From Bin5 sp965261695 (lineage in GTDB: Bacteria > Chloroflexota > Anaerolineae > Caldilineales > Caldilineaceae): a DNA stretch of 64,000 nt. The position numbers were made by a program, and so were the translations under genes. Below are positions 27,423-36,815 of the stretch, one piece after another. Under the pieces are notes generated by a model. That model made no database searches, was not told the DNA's origin, and saw only the letters and a program-made list of their open reading frames with translations. The number at the start of each line of letters is the position of its first letter. Positions within the stretch are counted from its first letter, which is position 1. The stretch is from positions 992,001-1,056,000 of the forward strand of contig OZ253474.1 in the NCBI GenBank assembly GCA_965261695.1. The letters are read 5' to 3'.

Positions 27423-28366
27423 GTGGTCGTTAGCAACAAGGCGGCTCCGTCAGCAAAGAGACTTGGCGGAAGGGCGTATACAAAGCCCAGCAAGCTGCGC
27501 ACGATACTGCTGGGAAATCGCTTCCAGACCGGTCTCGTGCGCCTGCTCGTGATCTACGCGCTCCTGCTCGTTGCCGTCTTTCTCTTTCTGTTGCCATTCT
27601 ATTGGAGGGTGAACACGGCGCTCAAACCGCCCAACCAGGTTTTTGCTTTGCCGCCCATCTGGTTCCCCAAACCGATGATGTGGTCGAACTTCCTCACCGC
27701 CTTCACGATCCAATACGAAACGGACCCGCCGGTCGACAACTATGCTTTCAACAGACGATCGTCGCCATAAACGGCGGCATCTCTACGCTCTTCTCCAGCG
27801 CACTGGTGGCATATGCCTTCGCCCGCCTTGAATTTCCGGGCAAGAACGTCATCTTCCTGGGCATCCTCAGTACGCTCATGATTCCGTTCGCGGTCGTGAT
27901 GGTGCCCCAGTTCATCATCTGGAAGGAACTTCAGTGGCTGGACACGCTGTGGCCGCTGATGATTCCGCACTGGTTCGGCTCGGCGTGGAACATCTTTCTC
28001 TTGCGCCAGTTCTTCATGACGATTCCCAGAGAGTATGACGAAGCGGCCTACCTGGACGGCGCGTCGCGCTGGCATATCTTTATTTGGATTATCCTGCCTC
28101 TCTCCAAGCCGGCCCTGGCCGCCTTCGCCGTTTTCGCTTTCGTGTTCTTTTGGAACGACTTCCTCGGCCCGCTGATCATCCTGTCAACGCCGGAGAACTT
28201 CACACTGACCTTGTTCCTGGCGAACTTCAGCGTGGCCTACCGCTGGACACCATGGCACCTTTACATGGCCGCCGCGCTCATCATCATCCTGCCTTGCCTG
28301 ATCCTCTTCTTTTTTTCGCAGAACGCGTTCCTCAAGGGGATCACCGTTACCGATCTCAAGGGATGA
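27423..28366 (+). pseudogene. MalG-type ABC permease with a one-base frameshift
   Basis: The first frame (27423 to a stop near 27770) gives the N-terminus: a membrane segment LLVIYALLLVAVFLFLLPFY, then KPPNQVFALPPIWFPKP and DNYAFN. At about 27753 a one-base loss is needed to continue as TIVAINGGISTLFSSALVAY in another frame, which then runs intact through FMTIPREYDEAAYLDGASRW (EAA loop) to FLKGITVTDLKG at 28366. Together they make a full-length permease of about 314 residues. A sequencing error is possible, but the neighbours at 25815 and 26475 are also damaged. Confidence 0.85.
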
Positions 28367-28460
28367 GCGCCAGAGCGCGGAATCAGGGCGTTGAAATCCC
28401 CGCTCCGCTTCAAGGATTCGCGAAGCGCATGCAGGGTTTGCATTTCAGGGCAAGTAAATT

Positions 28461-28485
28461 AGAATACAAGACAGACAGGTATTCT
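28461..28485. promoter_or_regulatory. Inverted repeat AGAATAC-N11-GTATTCT
   Basis: Perfect seven-base arms (28461-28467 and 28479-28485) followed by TTTTGT, 180 bases before the rhamnonate-dehydratase-like gene. It could be a weak terminator for the permease relic or an operator. Confidence 0.3.
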
Positions 28486-28563
28486 TTTGTGAAGGTCTGT
28501 TGACGTCCACCTCTTTCGCAATGTGAGTACACCTCCCGGTTGTCGGTATCGATAGGCGGAAAG

Positions 28564-28585
28564 ACATTGGTTCTGCCACCAATGT
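28564..28585. promoter_or_regulatory. Candidate operator: ACATTGGT-N6-ACCAATGT
   Basis: Perfect eight-base inverted repeat (28564-28571 and 28578-28585), 22 bases in all, ending 81 bases upstream of the gene at 28667. Size and symmetry fit a dimeric GntR- or LacI-type regulator site. No regulator gene is in the window. Confidence 0.4.
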
Positions 28586-28666
28586 TTGTCCAGGACAGTT
28601 CCGGCATGTCACCCGTCGCCCTGTGCCCTTGCACGGGGTTTTCTTCATAAACATGGGGCAATCTGA

Positions 28667-29833
28667 ATGAGAATCAAAGAGATCCGCGCATTTGAGATTA
28701 CGACCAACCCGCAGCCGCAGACAATGCCGCGCACGCCCAGCCGCGCCCAGACCATCCACATGAACCGCCCGATGGCGCGCTACCCCCGCTTCCCCAACGG
28801 CGAGGGGCACGTCTCCTTCGCCACGTGGAAACGCCCTGCTGTGCTCGTCACGGCGGAGGACGGCACGCAGGGCTTTGGCCTCTCGCTCTACGCCCCCCCG
28901 GTTACGCGTATCATCAACGAACATCTCGGCCCCAATCTGATCGGTGAAAACGCCATGGCTACCGAAAAGATGTGGGATATGATGGTGCGCCTCAGCACCG
29001 CCTTCAGCCCCACCGGCATGGCCAGCTACGCCATCAGCGCGCTCGACGTCGCGCTGTGGGATCTCAAGGGCAAGCTGCTCGGTTTGCCGGTCTACGAACT
29101 GCTCGGCGGGCCGCAGAAAGACAAGATCTTCTGCTACGCCTCCGGTTTCGACCAGGAGTGGTACATGGAGTTGGGCTTCAAAGCGACCAAGCTTTTCAGC
29201 CCCTGGGGGCCGGAACACGGTCTGGAAGGCCTCAACAAGCTTGAGGAGCTTGTCGCCGACACGCGCGCAACCGTCGGTGACAACGTCGAACTAATGTTGG
29301 ACGCCTGGACAGGCTACGATAGCGAGTTCACCGTGCGGGTGGCCGAACGGATGCGTCCCTACAATCTCAAATGGCTGGAAGATTATATCCAGCCGGAGGA
29401 TCTCCTGGGCTATGAGTCGATCCGGCAACGACTGCCCTGGCAGACGCTGGCGACCGGCGAGCACTGGTACAACCTGGCGCCCTTCGCCGCCGCCGCTGGC
29501 AAACGTCTGGTGGACATCTTTCAGCCGGACGTACTCTGGTGCGGCGGCATCACCGCCGCGGCCAAGATCTGCCACCTGGCCCAGGCCAACCATATCTCCG
29601 TCATCGCCCATGGCGGCATGAACTACCCCTTCGGCCAGCATCTGTCGATGGCCATGCCGGCCGTCACATGGGGCGAACGCTCGGAGGAAGTCTCCGCGCC
29701 CGGCGTGCCCCTGGCGGAGATGGTCAAACTGCCCGGCACTGCGGTCATAGAGGACGGGTATCTGCGGCCCAGCGACGCGCCCGGATTCGGTCTCGAAATC
29801 GACGAAGCATGGCTGGAACAGGCCGCGGCGTAA
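28667..29833 (+). CDS. Enolase-superfamily enzyme, L-rhamnonate dehydratase-like
   Basis: 388 residues. The layout follows RhmD: LDVALWDLKGKLLGLPVYEL, then ATKLFSPWGPEHG with the lysine region, metal ligands Asp in LMLDAW, Glu in LKWLEDY and Glu in TGEHWY, FQPDVLWCGGITAAAK with the Asp of the His-Asp dyad, and His in VIAHGG. E. coli RhmD has the matching LMLDCW, LKWIEE, TSGEHH, MQPDVGWCGGLT and VPHG. The enzyme should dehydrate L-rhamnonate or a related 6-deoxy or pentonic acid to a 2-keto-3-deoxy acid. An HpcH/HpaI aldolase that could cleave such a product is at 36816. Exact sugar acid unproven. Confidence 0.88.
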   Translation: MRIKEIRAFEITTNPQPQTMPRTPSRAQTIHMNRPMARYPRFPNGEGHVSFATWKRPAVLVTAEDGTQGFGLSLYAPPVTRIINEHLGPNLIGENAMATEKMWDMMVRLSTAFSPTGMASYAISALDVALWDLKGKLLGLPVYELLGGPQKDKIFCYASGFDQEWYMELGFKATKLFSPWGPEHGLEGLNKLEELVADTRATVGDNVELMLDAWTGYDSEFTVRVAERMRPYNLKWLEDYIQPEDLLGYESIRQRLPWQTLATGEHWYNLAPFAAAAGKRLVDIFQPDVLWCGGITAAAKICHLAQANHISVIAHGGMNYPFGQHLSMAMPAVTWGERSEEVSAPGVPLAEMVKLPGTAVIEDGYLRPSDAPGFGLEIDEAWLEQAAA

Positions 29834-29969
29834 TTGATCACAGGCAGCGGCCCGATTGTCAGGCATCCCTCGACCGAAAAGTGCCGCAATCGAATCGCCG
29901 AGACGTTCGCAAATGGCTGCCGATGGGTGGCGACCCGGCGGCTACCCTCACAAAATTGGAGGTCTGTCC

Positions 29970-31046
29970 ATGCAACTCGGCTACTTTATCATGCCCCTGC
30001 ACCCGCCCGAGAAGGACATCACGCGATCCTTTGAAGAGGATCTGGAGTTAATCGTGCGGGCGGAGGCGCTTGGCTATTCAGAAGCCTGGATCGGCCAGCA
30101 TCACACTGTCGCCTGGGAGCCGATCCCGGCCAACGATGTGTTCATCGCCAATGCGATGGCCCGCACCAGTACCATAAAGTTCGGCACCGGCGTAACGATC
30201 GCTCCGTTCCACCATCCTGTAAATGTCGCGGTACGGCTGGCGTTGCTGGATCACCTCTCGCGCGGCCGGCTCATGTGCGGCTTCGGTCAGACCGGCATCC
30301 CCACCGACACCAGCCTGTTTGATCTGCCCCGCGATCCCCGCACCTTGGGGCTGATGACGGTGGAGGGCATCAACATGGTGCTCAAACTGTGGACTACGGA
30401 CGCGCCGTTTGATTTCAAAGGCGACTTCTGGCGCATCCACATCGACGAGACTCGCCCTGAGATCGCAATGGGCCAGATTCTGCGCCCCTATCAGCAGCCC
30501 CATCCACCGGTGGCGATGGCGATTGTGAAGGGCGCGTCAATGGCCGCGCGCATGGCCGGACAGCGCGGTTTTCTTCCCATCAGCACAAATCTGGTGCCGG
30601 CATCCACGCTATCGCAACATTGGGAAACCTACTGCGCCGGCGCGCGCGAAGCGGGCCGGGAAACGCCCAATCGCAAGGATTGGCGGGTGGCCCGCAATAT
30701 TTTCGTGGGCAAAACCACGGAAGAGGCGCTCGACTTTGCTCTCAACAGCGCTTTCGCCCGCTCATTTGACTATCTTATCAAACTGATCGGTCCGGGCCGC
30801 GTTGATAGCATGAAGGAGGACCCGGACATGCCAGACGAGGAACTGACCGCGGAGTACGTGGTGCGGCGGCTTGCTATCGTCGGCAGTGTTGAAGAGTGCA
30901 TCCGCCGATTGCAGGATGTGCAAGAGCAGACTGGCGGCTTCGGCACGCTCCTGGCCATCGCCCATGACTGGGACGACAAGGCGCGCTGGCTGCGCTCGAT
31001 GGAACTGTTGAAGAAAGAGGTCCTGCCCGCGCTTAAGGACGACTGA
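29970..31046 (+). CDS. LLM-class flavin-dependent oxidoreductase (luciferase-like)
   Basis: 358 residues with the bacterial luciferase-like TIM barrel: YSEAWIGQHHTVAWEPIPAN near the start, TSTIKFGTGVTIAPFHHPV, LALLDHLSRGRLMCGFG and TLGLMTVEGINMVLKLW. These monooxygenases use reduced FMN supplied by a separate reductase and act on aldehydes, alkanes, terpenes or xenobiotics. The ATG at 29970 has GGAGG 10 bases upstream, and the gene lies 136 bases after the rhamnonate-dehydratase-like gene. No flavin reductase is adjacent. Substrate unknown. Confidence 0.88.
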   Translation: MQLGYFIMPLHPPEKDITRSFEEDLELIVRAEALGYSEAWIGQHHTVAWEPIPANDVFIANAMARTSTIKFGTGVTIAPFHHPVNVAVRLALLDHLSRGRLMCGFGQTGIPTDTSLFDLPRDPRTLGLMTVEGINMVLKLWTTDAPFDFKGDFWRIHIDETRPEIAMGQILRPYQQPHPPVAMAIVKGASMAARMAGQRGFLPISTNLVPASTLSQHWETYCAGAREAGRETPNRKDWRVARNIFVGKTTEEALDFALNSAFARSFDYLIKLIGPGRVDSMKEDPDMPDEELTAEYVVRRLAIVGSVEECIRRLQDVQEQTGGFGTLLAIAHDWDDKARWLRSMELLKKEVLPALKDD

Positions 31047-31154
31047 TGCGAAATTCGTTAGCAGTTTCTGTGAATCGTGCTACCACTCTATCATCACTTA
31101 CGAAATGACCACGACATTTTGGCGAATCTGCATGAAAGCCCGCGTACAGTCCCC

Positions 31155-32423
31155 CTACACCAGGCCCACCTCTTCGTCTATCTCCAACTGATAGCTGTCG
31201 ACCTTCTCGGACAACATTTCCTCCATCGTCAGCGCGCGGCCAGCCGCTTGGGATTCCAGCATCGCGTACGAGATCGCCACCGAGCGGGCGCCCTGGGCCG
31301 CATCGACCTCGATCGAGCCGCCGCCTTCGATGGCCCGGCCCAATTCTCCGTATTCGGCAGCGATTAGTTTGCGATCGATTAGTTGAAAGGGAAAATCGTA
31401 GCCCCATAGGCGGTCGCCGCCGAAAAGCGCAGCGACAATCGGCTCCAGATGGAACTCCGGTACCAATGCGAGCAGGCTTTCATCGCAGATCGACTCGCCA
31501 TCCTTGTGCAGCGTGATGAGCTGGCCGGAGCGATCAGGCGGCAGTTCGAGCGACCCTTCCGAACCGTGAATCTGCCGCGTCCAGATTCCCTGGCCGTGGC
31601 CGGCATGATCCTCGATGTACTGGCAGACCGCGCCGCTCTCAAATAACAGGGTCGCATAGGAGGCGTCATCAGCAGTGGCCTCAAACTGCGCCGGCATCTC
31701 CTTCTGCCACCTGTCGTAGACGCCGGGGGGGTTGCTCGGCGAACGCCCTTGCGGCCCAGCAGCCAGGTTGCGCCGGATCGGTTCGTGCAGCCGCGTCTGG
31801 GCGTAAACCGTGCTGACAGGGCCAAGGTAGTATTCGATTATGTCGGTAAAGTGAACACCTACATCCAACAGCAATCCGCTCTCGTTTTTCTTATGCCGCC
31901 AGACGGTGATGGTCATCTTATCGCCGCCGCCCATCGAGTTTTGAATCATCAAACGCGGCGAACCGATAACACCGGCGTCCACAAGCGCCTTGCCCAGGCG
32001 ATTCATCGGATCGCGGCGGTAATTCTCCGCCACACTGACGATCTTTCCGCTCCGCTCTGCCGCCTCGCGGATGCGATTGCTGGCGCGCACCGTCAGGCCG
32101 ACCGGTTTCTCCACCATCGCATGCCAGCCCCGCTCAACCGCTTCCACCGCCACAATGTGGTGATAGCGGGGCGTGGTCGTGATGTCTACCGCGACAACGC
32201 CAAGCGCCTCCAGCATCTCCATGCGCTCTACGACCGCAGGGCGCGTTCCCAGCCGCTCCTGGGCATCGTCCGCCAGGGATTCGGCGTTGGCCCGTACCGG
32301 ATCACACGCGCCCACCAGTTCGAACGGCGAAAGCCCGGCGTCGTTCAACTCCGCCAGCCCGTACAGGTGGCGATGTCCCATGCCGCCGCAACCTACGATT
32401 GCAAGGGGAATCTTTTCCATCAT
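31155..32423 (-). CDS. Gfo/Idh/MocA-family oxidoreductase
   Basis: NAD(P)-dependent sugar or inositol dehydrogenase type, 422 residues. The N-terminal Rossmann motif is AIVGCGGMGHRH; VEKPVGLT carries the conserved EKP lysine; the C-terminal domain has LLLDVGVHFTDIIEYYLG with the conserved Asp and His of the catalytic site. It is longer than the typical 330-390 residues, with an extra loop around EPIRRNLAAGPQGRSPSNPP. AAAGGAACT precedes the ATG pair at 32423. It is convergent with the luciferase-like gene and not tightly linked to other genes. Probable sugar-derivative oxidation; substrate not readable. Confidence 0.9.
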   Translation of the reverse strand: MMEKIPLAIVGCGGMGHRHLYGLAELNDAGLSPFELVGACDPVRANAESLADDAQERLGTRPAVVERMEMLEALGVVAVDITTTPRYHHIVAVEAVERGWHAMVEKPVGLTVRASNRIREAAERSGKIVSVAENYRRDPMNRLGKALVDAGVIGSPRLMIQNSMGGGDKMTITVWRHKKNESGLLLDVGVHFTDIIEYYLGPVSTVYAQTRLHEPIRRNLAAGPQGRSPSNPPGVYDRWQKEMPAQFEATADDASYATLLFESGAVCQYIEDHAGHGQGIWTRQIHGSEGSLELPPDRSGQLITLHKDGESICDESLLALVPEFHLEPIVAALFGGDRLWGYDFPFQLIDRKLIAAEYGELGRAIEGGGSIEVDAAQGARSVAISYAMLESQAAGRALTMEEMLSEKVDSYQLEIDEEVGLV

Positions 32424-32499
32424 AGTTCCTTTCCCAGAAGTTGACGCCCAGGACCCAAGCCGTCCAGGGCCGGAGCATCCATAAGACTATCAGATGTGG

Positions 32500-32907
32500 T
32501 CACTCTACATTCTTTATCAGTTGTATGCTCGTTGCAAAAAACAGGAGAGGCAGTGTTACGTCAACGACAGTCCACAACCAGCCATATGTATTCACAGGAT
32601 TCGCGAATTGAAAGCCTACCCAGTTCCAAAGCAGGCCGACCAGCAGAGCAATGCTGAGGTAGAAAGTGCCGTTGGCCTCCAGATACTCTCTGGTAACGCC
32701 GTCATCAAGGCCGGTATCGACGGCGCGTTTCCGTTGGTTGGCGTAGTAGACAGCGATGAGCAGCCCCAGCACCATCAGGGGATCGATTATCCGATAAATT
32801 GACTCTGCCAGTCCCTCGGAGGTGGGATCATAGAATTGCGACCCGATAAACTGCACATAAATCACCACTGCCAGCACCCTCAGGTATATCCAAAATATCA
32901 GCTTCAC
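32500..32907 (-). CDS. Small four-helix membrane protein of unknown function
   Basis: 135 residues, with about four hydrophobic segments: LRVLAVVIYVQFIG, IIDPLMVLGLLIAVYYA, FYLSIALLVGLLWNWVGFQF and LWTVVDVTLPLLFFATSIQL. No signal peptide or known motif is recognised. Base composition is more AT-rich than the flanking catabolic genes, like the adjacent glycosyltransferase relic. It lies downstream of that gene on the same strand, 274 bases away. I do not recognise the family. Confidence 0.6.
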   Translation of the reverse strand: MKLIFWIYLRVLAVVIYVQFIGSQFYDPTSEGLAESIYRIIDPLMVLGLLIAVYYANQRKRAVDTGLDDGVTREYLEANGTFYLSIALLVGLLWNWVGFQFANPVNTYGWLWTVVDVTLPLLFFATSIQLIKNVE

Positions 32908-33181
32908 ATCGGGCCTCCGAGCCGCTCGCTAACTTCCCCATATACCTGACTGTCAACGAATTCCTCAAGTAGCGTTCTTTTTCGGGGATTTGACTGTTTC
33001 CTTTGCTGGCAACGGAGGTAATTGCATGCTTGGGTAAGCATTTTCACAACTGTGATCAAGTGTAACCTACCTTTACATCAATGGAAATAGTCTTTAGCGG
33101 TGCTTGAGCCCCAACATGCCGTGTAATGCCCGCGACCCCTGGACAACCGCCCCGAATGCCTTGCCGCGATTTTGCCTCCCG

Positions 33182-35383
33182 TCACTCAGCTCCGTCGAAG
33201 CGTAGTCGCGCCAAGACCGCCTCCGACGTCCAGACGCCTAACTCGACAGTCGGAATCAGTGTTTCGTAATCGAAAACAATGATACGCAACTCGTATACGC
33301 CGGCTGGGAGATTTTTCGGAAATTCCATGTGGTAAAGTGTCTCTATCGGTTCGTTTGCCAACCAGTGACTGGTACCCAGATCTTTCCAATTCACCACGTG
33401 GACATCCTTTTGGTGAACCGCCGCGCCCTCCGCGTTGTGGAGACGCAGTGATATGGCATACTCGACATTCAGATCGGAAGCCGTTTCCCACTGTAGGGCA
33501 ATCCAGAGATTGCGCTCTCGTCCCAGATTGATCAGTTGCTGTGTGGAGAGTTGCTTCTCACCCTGGCCTAGGGCCACACCCAGAAGAGAAATTCCGCGAT
33601 CATAGACGATGGTTGGCGACTCAAGTTTCTGATAGAGTGTCCAAGGGCGATCTAAAGAAATTCCAGTGTAGGAGTGAATCTGAAAATACTCATACTGTTT
33701 GCTTTCCTGGTAGGTGCCGTACTTATCGAGAAGAGCCACCGTGAATTGTTCTCCACCGCCTGCCCAGCCCGAACCGTCAGTCCAGTCTACGACCATCACC
33801 TTGGATAGGTTTTCCACGCCGGTCAGAAATCTTTGGACTTTGAGCGCAAGCTGTGCGGTGGTCGAATGGATGACAATGGCTGGCGCCCCGCCCTGGTAGA
33901 GGTATTCGAAACCATGATGCCCGTTTCCCAATAAATAGGGCAGCATGTAGACCGTTCCGGCAGGGGAGTGCTGCGCGTTTAATGCTTCGGCGACGAATGC
34001 CATCTCTGCGTCGACTGCCGCCAAGTATCCGGTGGAGCCAACCCACTCTTGAAAATAAGATCGATAGTTGAGCGCGCCTTGAGCCAGTACCAGGGCACTG
34101 ACGAAAACGCCTGCAACGAACGCCAGCCTGGTCCTGTATTGACTGCCGAAGCGTTTCTGAAGAAAGCGAAAGGACTCCCACATGCCGACACCCACAAGGA
34201 GATAGACCGCCGGCGCAGCCCCTATTATGCGCAAGGAGTTGGGGCCTTCGACTTCATTCAAGGTCAGCGTGGCTGGCAGGAGCATCACGACCAGCCAGAA
34301 AAGCAGAAGACGTAGGGAGGGCCGACTGCGCCAGCGCCATATGGAGATACCCACACCCAACCAGAAAAATAATGACTCCCATGCATTTAACATCGGTCTA
34401 TCGTTGAAATTGTACGCATTGTTTCGGTCGCCCTGAAAGCCAAATATCAGCAGGTACTCCCATGCGTTTTTGAGATAGGCACTCCAAAAGGTTGTCTGAC
34501 TTTCACGGAAGAGCCACAACTCGCTGCTGCGAATGAAAAAGCTTTCGGGGTGAAGAACAAAGTATATGAGAATCGGAGCAGCTACTAGTCCGGTTACGCC
34601 TGCAAAGACAGCAACCCTTGGCCATGTAGCCCGAGCTCTTCCTATGGCATCGGAACTGAGGGGAATCAGAAAACTCAGGCCAAAGAAAAGAAACAAGAAA
34701 GGTGCAAAACGCGAAGGGATATAGGTATAGGGCAGCAAGCCTGCACATACCCCTGCAAGTGCAATCCCCCACCGGGCTCTGCTGCCGCGGCCGTATTGAC
34801 TCCACCCCCACCAGAGCAGCGCCACACTCAGAGCAAGGAACAGTGGAAGAAAGTTGGCTCTGTATGCCCCGCGCGCAACAATCGTCTGACCGATGGAGGT
34901 CGCCATCAGACCAGCACTTGCACCGGCGACGAACAGACCACGCCAGGGATTGGCCCTCCCACTGTTCTCATCCCATCCAAACAACAGCCACCCAAGCCAA
35001 AAAACAGCAAATACGGTACTCGCGCTGGCGAGAGCCGCGGGAAGATGAAAGGCCAGAAGTGATCTTCCAAAGAAAAGAGTAGCCAAAGCAACCGCATAGA
35101 CACCAAATGCTTCGACACCACTACTCCTTTCAGGGAAGAAGGGCGCGTGGCGTCCTTACAACACCTGGAGGGCAAACACTCCAACCACCCCTTCGTCGTT
35201 TATGATTCCAGGCGGGTCTTCGGGCAGACCATAGAGTCGCAACAACACGACAAAGACCGACAAAGCAGCCAAGATTGCCCCAGCAATAAAAGCAAGGCGC
35301 CTGCGTTCCTCCTTTGTCATCTCCTTGTGATTGGCGGAAGATCGTTCAACCGACATCGCAATCAGACACTGTTCTCTTCTCAA
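33182..35383 (-). pseudogene. GT-C membrane glycosyltransferase (PMT/ArnT-like) interrupted by one in-frame TAA
   Basis: One frame of about 734 codons with a single stop, TAA at 35156-35158. The first part (75 residues) gives the membrane anchor FIAGAILAALSVFVVLLRLY and the loop IINDEGVVGVFALQVL, the acidic DE-motif loop where GT-C enzymes bind lipid-linked sugar. Directly after the stop the frame continues GRHAPFFPERSSGVEAFGVY and ATLFFGRSLLAFHLPAAL, then about ten membrane helices and a C-terminal beta-sandwich-like domain ending near 33182. The stop replaces what is usually Lys, Glu or Gln in this loop. Without readthrough no active enzyme is made; reinitiation at 35086 would lack the catalytic loop. 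Confidence 0.8.
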
Positions 35384-35633
35384 CTCTCATCAGACAGTTC
35401 TTTCGTTGGCAGAGATTGGCCCTCGTCCAGCAGGGCTAGTTTTTCGAAGCAAACTTGCCTTTGACGAAACAACCACAGATTTTCCGCAACAGCCGAGGCT
35501 TAAGTTTCTTCTGAGGTAGTAGCCAAGAAGCAATGGACATAGAAGAGCGGTTCACACCAAGGGACAGCGCATCGCACCTGCCTTCGAGCGAAGGCACTCT
35601 CTTCACAACGGTTGACGAGGGATAAATCAACCT

Positions 35634-36743
35634 CTAAGGCAGACTCTTGTCGTGATGGCTCAACGGCTCGGCCCCGTCTGCCGTAACCAGGAAGGCGTCC
35701 TCCAGGCGTATGCCGGTTACACCGGGGATGTAGATGCCAGGCTCCAGCATGATGACTTGGCCCTCTTCTAGCAGTTCCTGGTTGTAGGGGACGATGCGGG
35801 GCGCTTCGTGTCCGGTCAGCCCGATGCCGTGGCCGGTGTGGTGGGGATAGACTTCGTAGCCGCCGTCGGCCATGTAGCGGCGCACTTGGCGGTCCACCTC
35901 CTGTGCCGCAACGCCGGGCCGGATAAGGGAAATGGCAAAGGCGAGAGCCTCCTCAACGAACTCGTGCAATTCAATCTGCTGGGCAGTGGGTTGATCCGCA
36001 TAGTAGGTAGCGCAACTGTCAGTCCAGTAGCCGTCGACAACGACGCTCAAATCAAGAATGAGGGAATCGTCGGCGATGATTTCAAAGTCAAGCGGCGCGG
36101 CGCTGATATTGGCTGGCCGATGGCCGACGATGCAATCATTGCCCATCTGCATCCACTTGCCCGCCTCCCGCTCCACCGCAGTCTGCACCTCGGTCCAAAC
36201 GTCGATCTCGCGCTGCCCCAACCTGACGGCCTTGCGGCCTGCGTCGTGGCCAATCGTAACCAGACGAAAGCCCTCGCGGATGCGGGCCAACTCCTCCTCG
36301 GTCTTGACCGCCCGCAACGGCACCAGCTTACCCTCAAGCGACGCCGGTTCGCAGCCCGGCAGCGCCTTTTGCAGCGTCTGCCACAAAGCCCATAGCAGGC
36401 TCTTCTCCTCTATCCCGACCGGAGCGGCGGTCGTTCCGCTGCCGCCAACCAGTTCGTTCAGGGCTTCAGCCAGCCGACCCGGCGCGTCAATGGGCTGCTG
36501 AATCGTATAGCCGACGTACGAAACGTGCGCGCAGTTCGAGTTGTCACCGAAAGCGGCGGCGACGACGGCATACCCCTCATCGGCAAGCAGCGTGAAACTG
36601 CCGCGGTCAAACCAGACCAGCGCCGGCGCGGGCAGATTCAGCCCGGTCAACCAGCGCACACTGTCAATATCCGAAAAAAGCGCCCATTCGATCCCGGACT
36701 CATCCAATAGCTGCGCGGCGCGCTGTCGCTGTTGTTCGTGCAT
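35634..36743 (-). CDS. M24-family metallopeptidase (Xaa-Pro aminopeptidase/creatinase-like)
   Basis: 369 residues: an N-terminal creatinase-like domain (1-130), then the pita-bread domain. The dimetal ligands are visible: Asp in LILDLSVVVDGYWTDS (two Asp), His in HHTGHGIGL, Glu in IMLEPGIY and Glu in GIRLEDAFLV. It should remove an N-terminal residue before proline or act as a creatinase-type hydrolase. It is the last gene of the minus-strand run that includes the aldolase and the second E1/E2 set, 72 bases after the aldolase. A GGCGGAAC stretch precedes the ATG. The exact substrate is open. Confidence 0.9.
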   Translation of the reverse strand: MHEQQRQRAAQLLDESGIEWALFSDIDSVRWLTGLNLPAPALVWFDRGSFTLLADEGYAVVAAAFGDNSNCAHVSYVGYTIQQPIDAPGRLAEALNELVGGSGTTAAPVGIEEKSLLWALWQTLQKALPGCEPASLEGKLVPLRAVKTEEELARIREGFRLVTIGHDAGRKAVRLGQREIDVWTEVQTAVEREAGKWMQMGNDCIVGHRPANISAAPLDFEIIADDSLILDLSVVVDGYWTDSCATYYADQPTAQQIELHEFVEEALAFAISLIRPGVAAQEVDRQVRRYMADGGYEVYPHHTGHGIGLTGHEAPRIVPYNQELLEEGQVIMLEPGIYIPGVTGIRLEDAFLVTADGAEPLSHHDKSLP

Positions 36744-36815
36744 TGCGCAATGTTCCGCCTGTTGGAAGGATATCCTCGCTGGAACGGGTGTGAGGGTGGT
36801 CTTCTCTTTCCTTGT

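Noticed and set aside
28461..28485. A firm rho-independent terminator after the permease relic
   Set aside because: The arms are AT-rich with an 11-base loop and the T run is short, so I list it only as an inverted repeat of uncertain role.
35436..35630. Small minus-strand frame of 64 residues with a basic, cysteine-containing end
   Set aside because: No family recognised, no ribosome site, and it sits in the gap upstream of the glycosyltransferase relic. The 35384-35633 stretch shows nothing else I can support.
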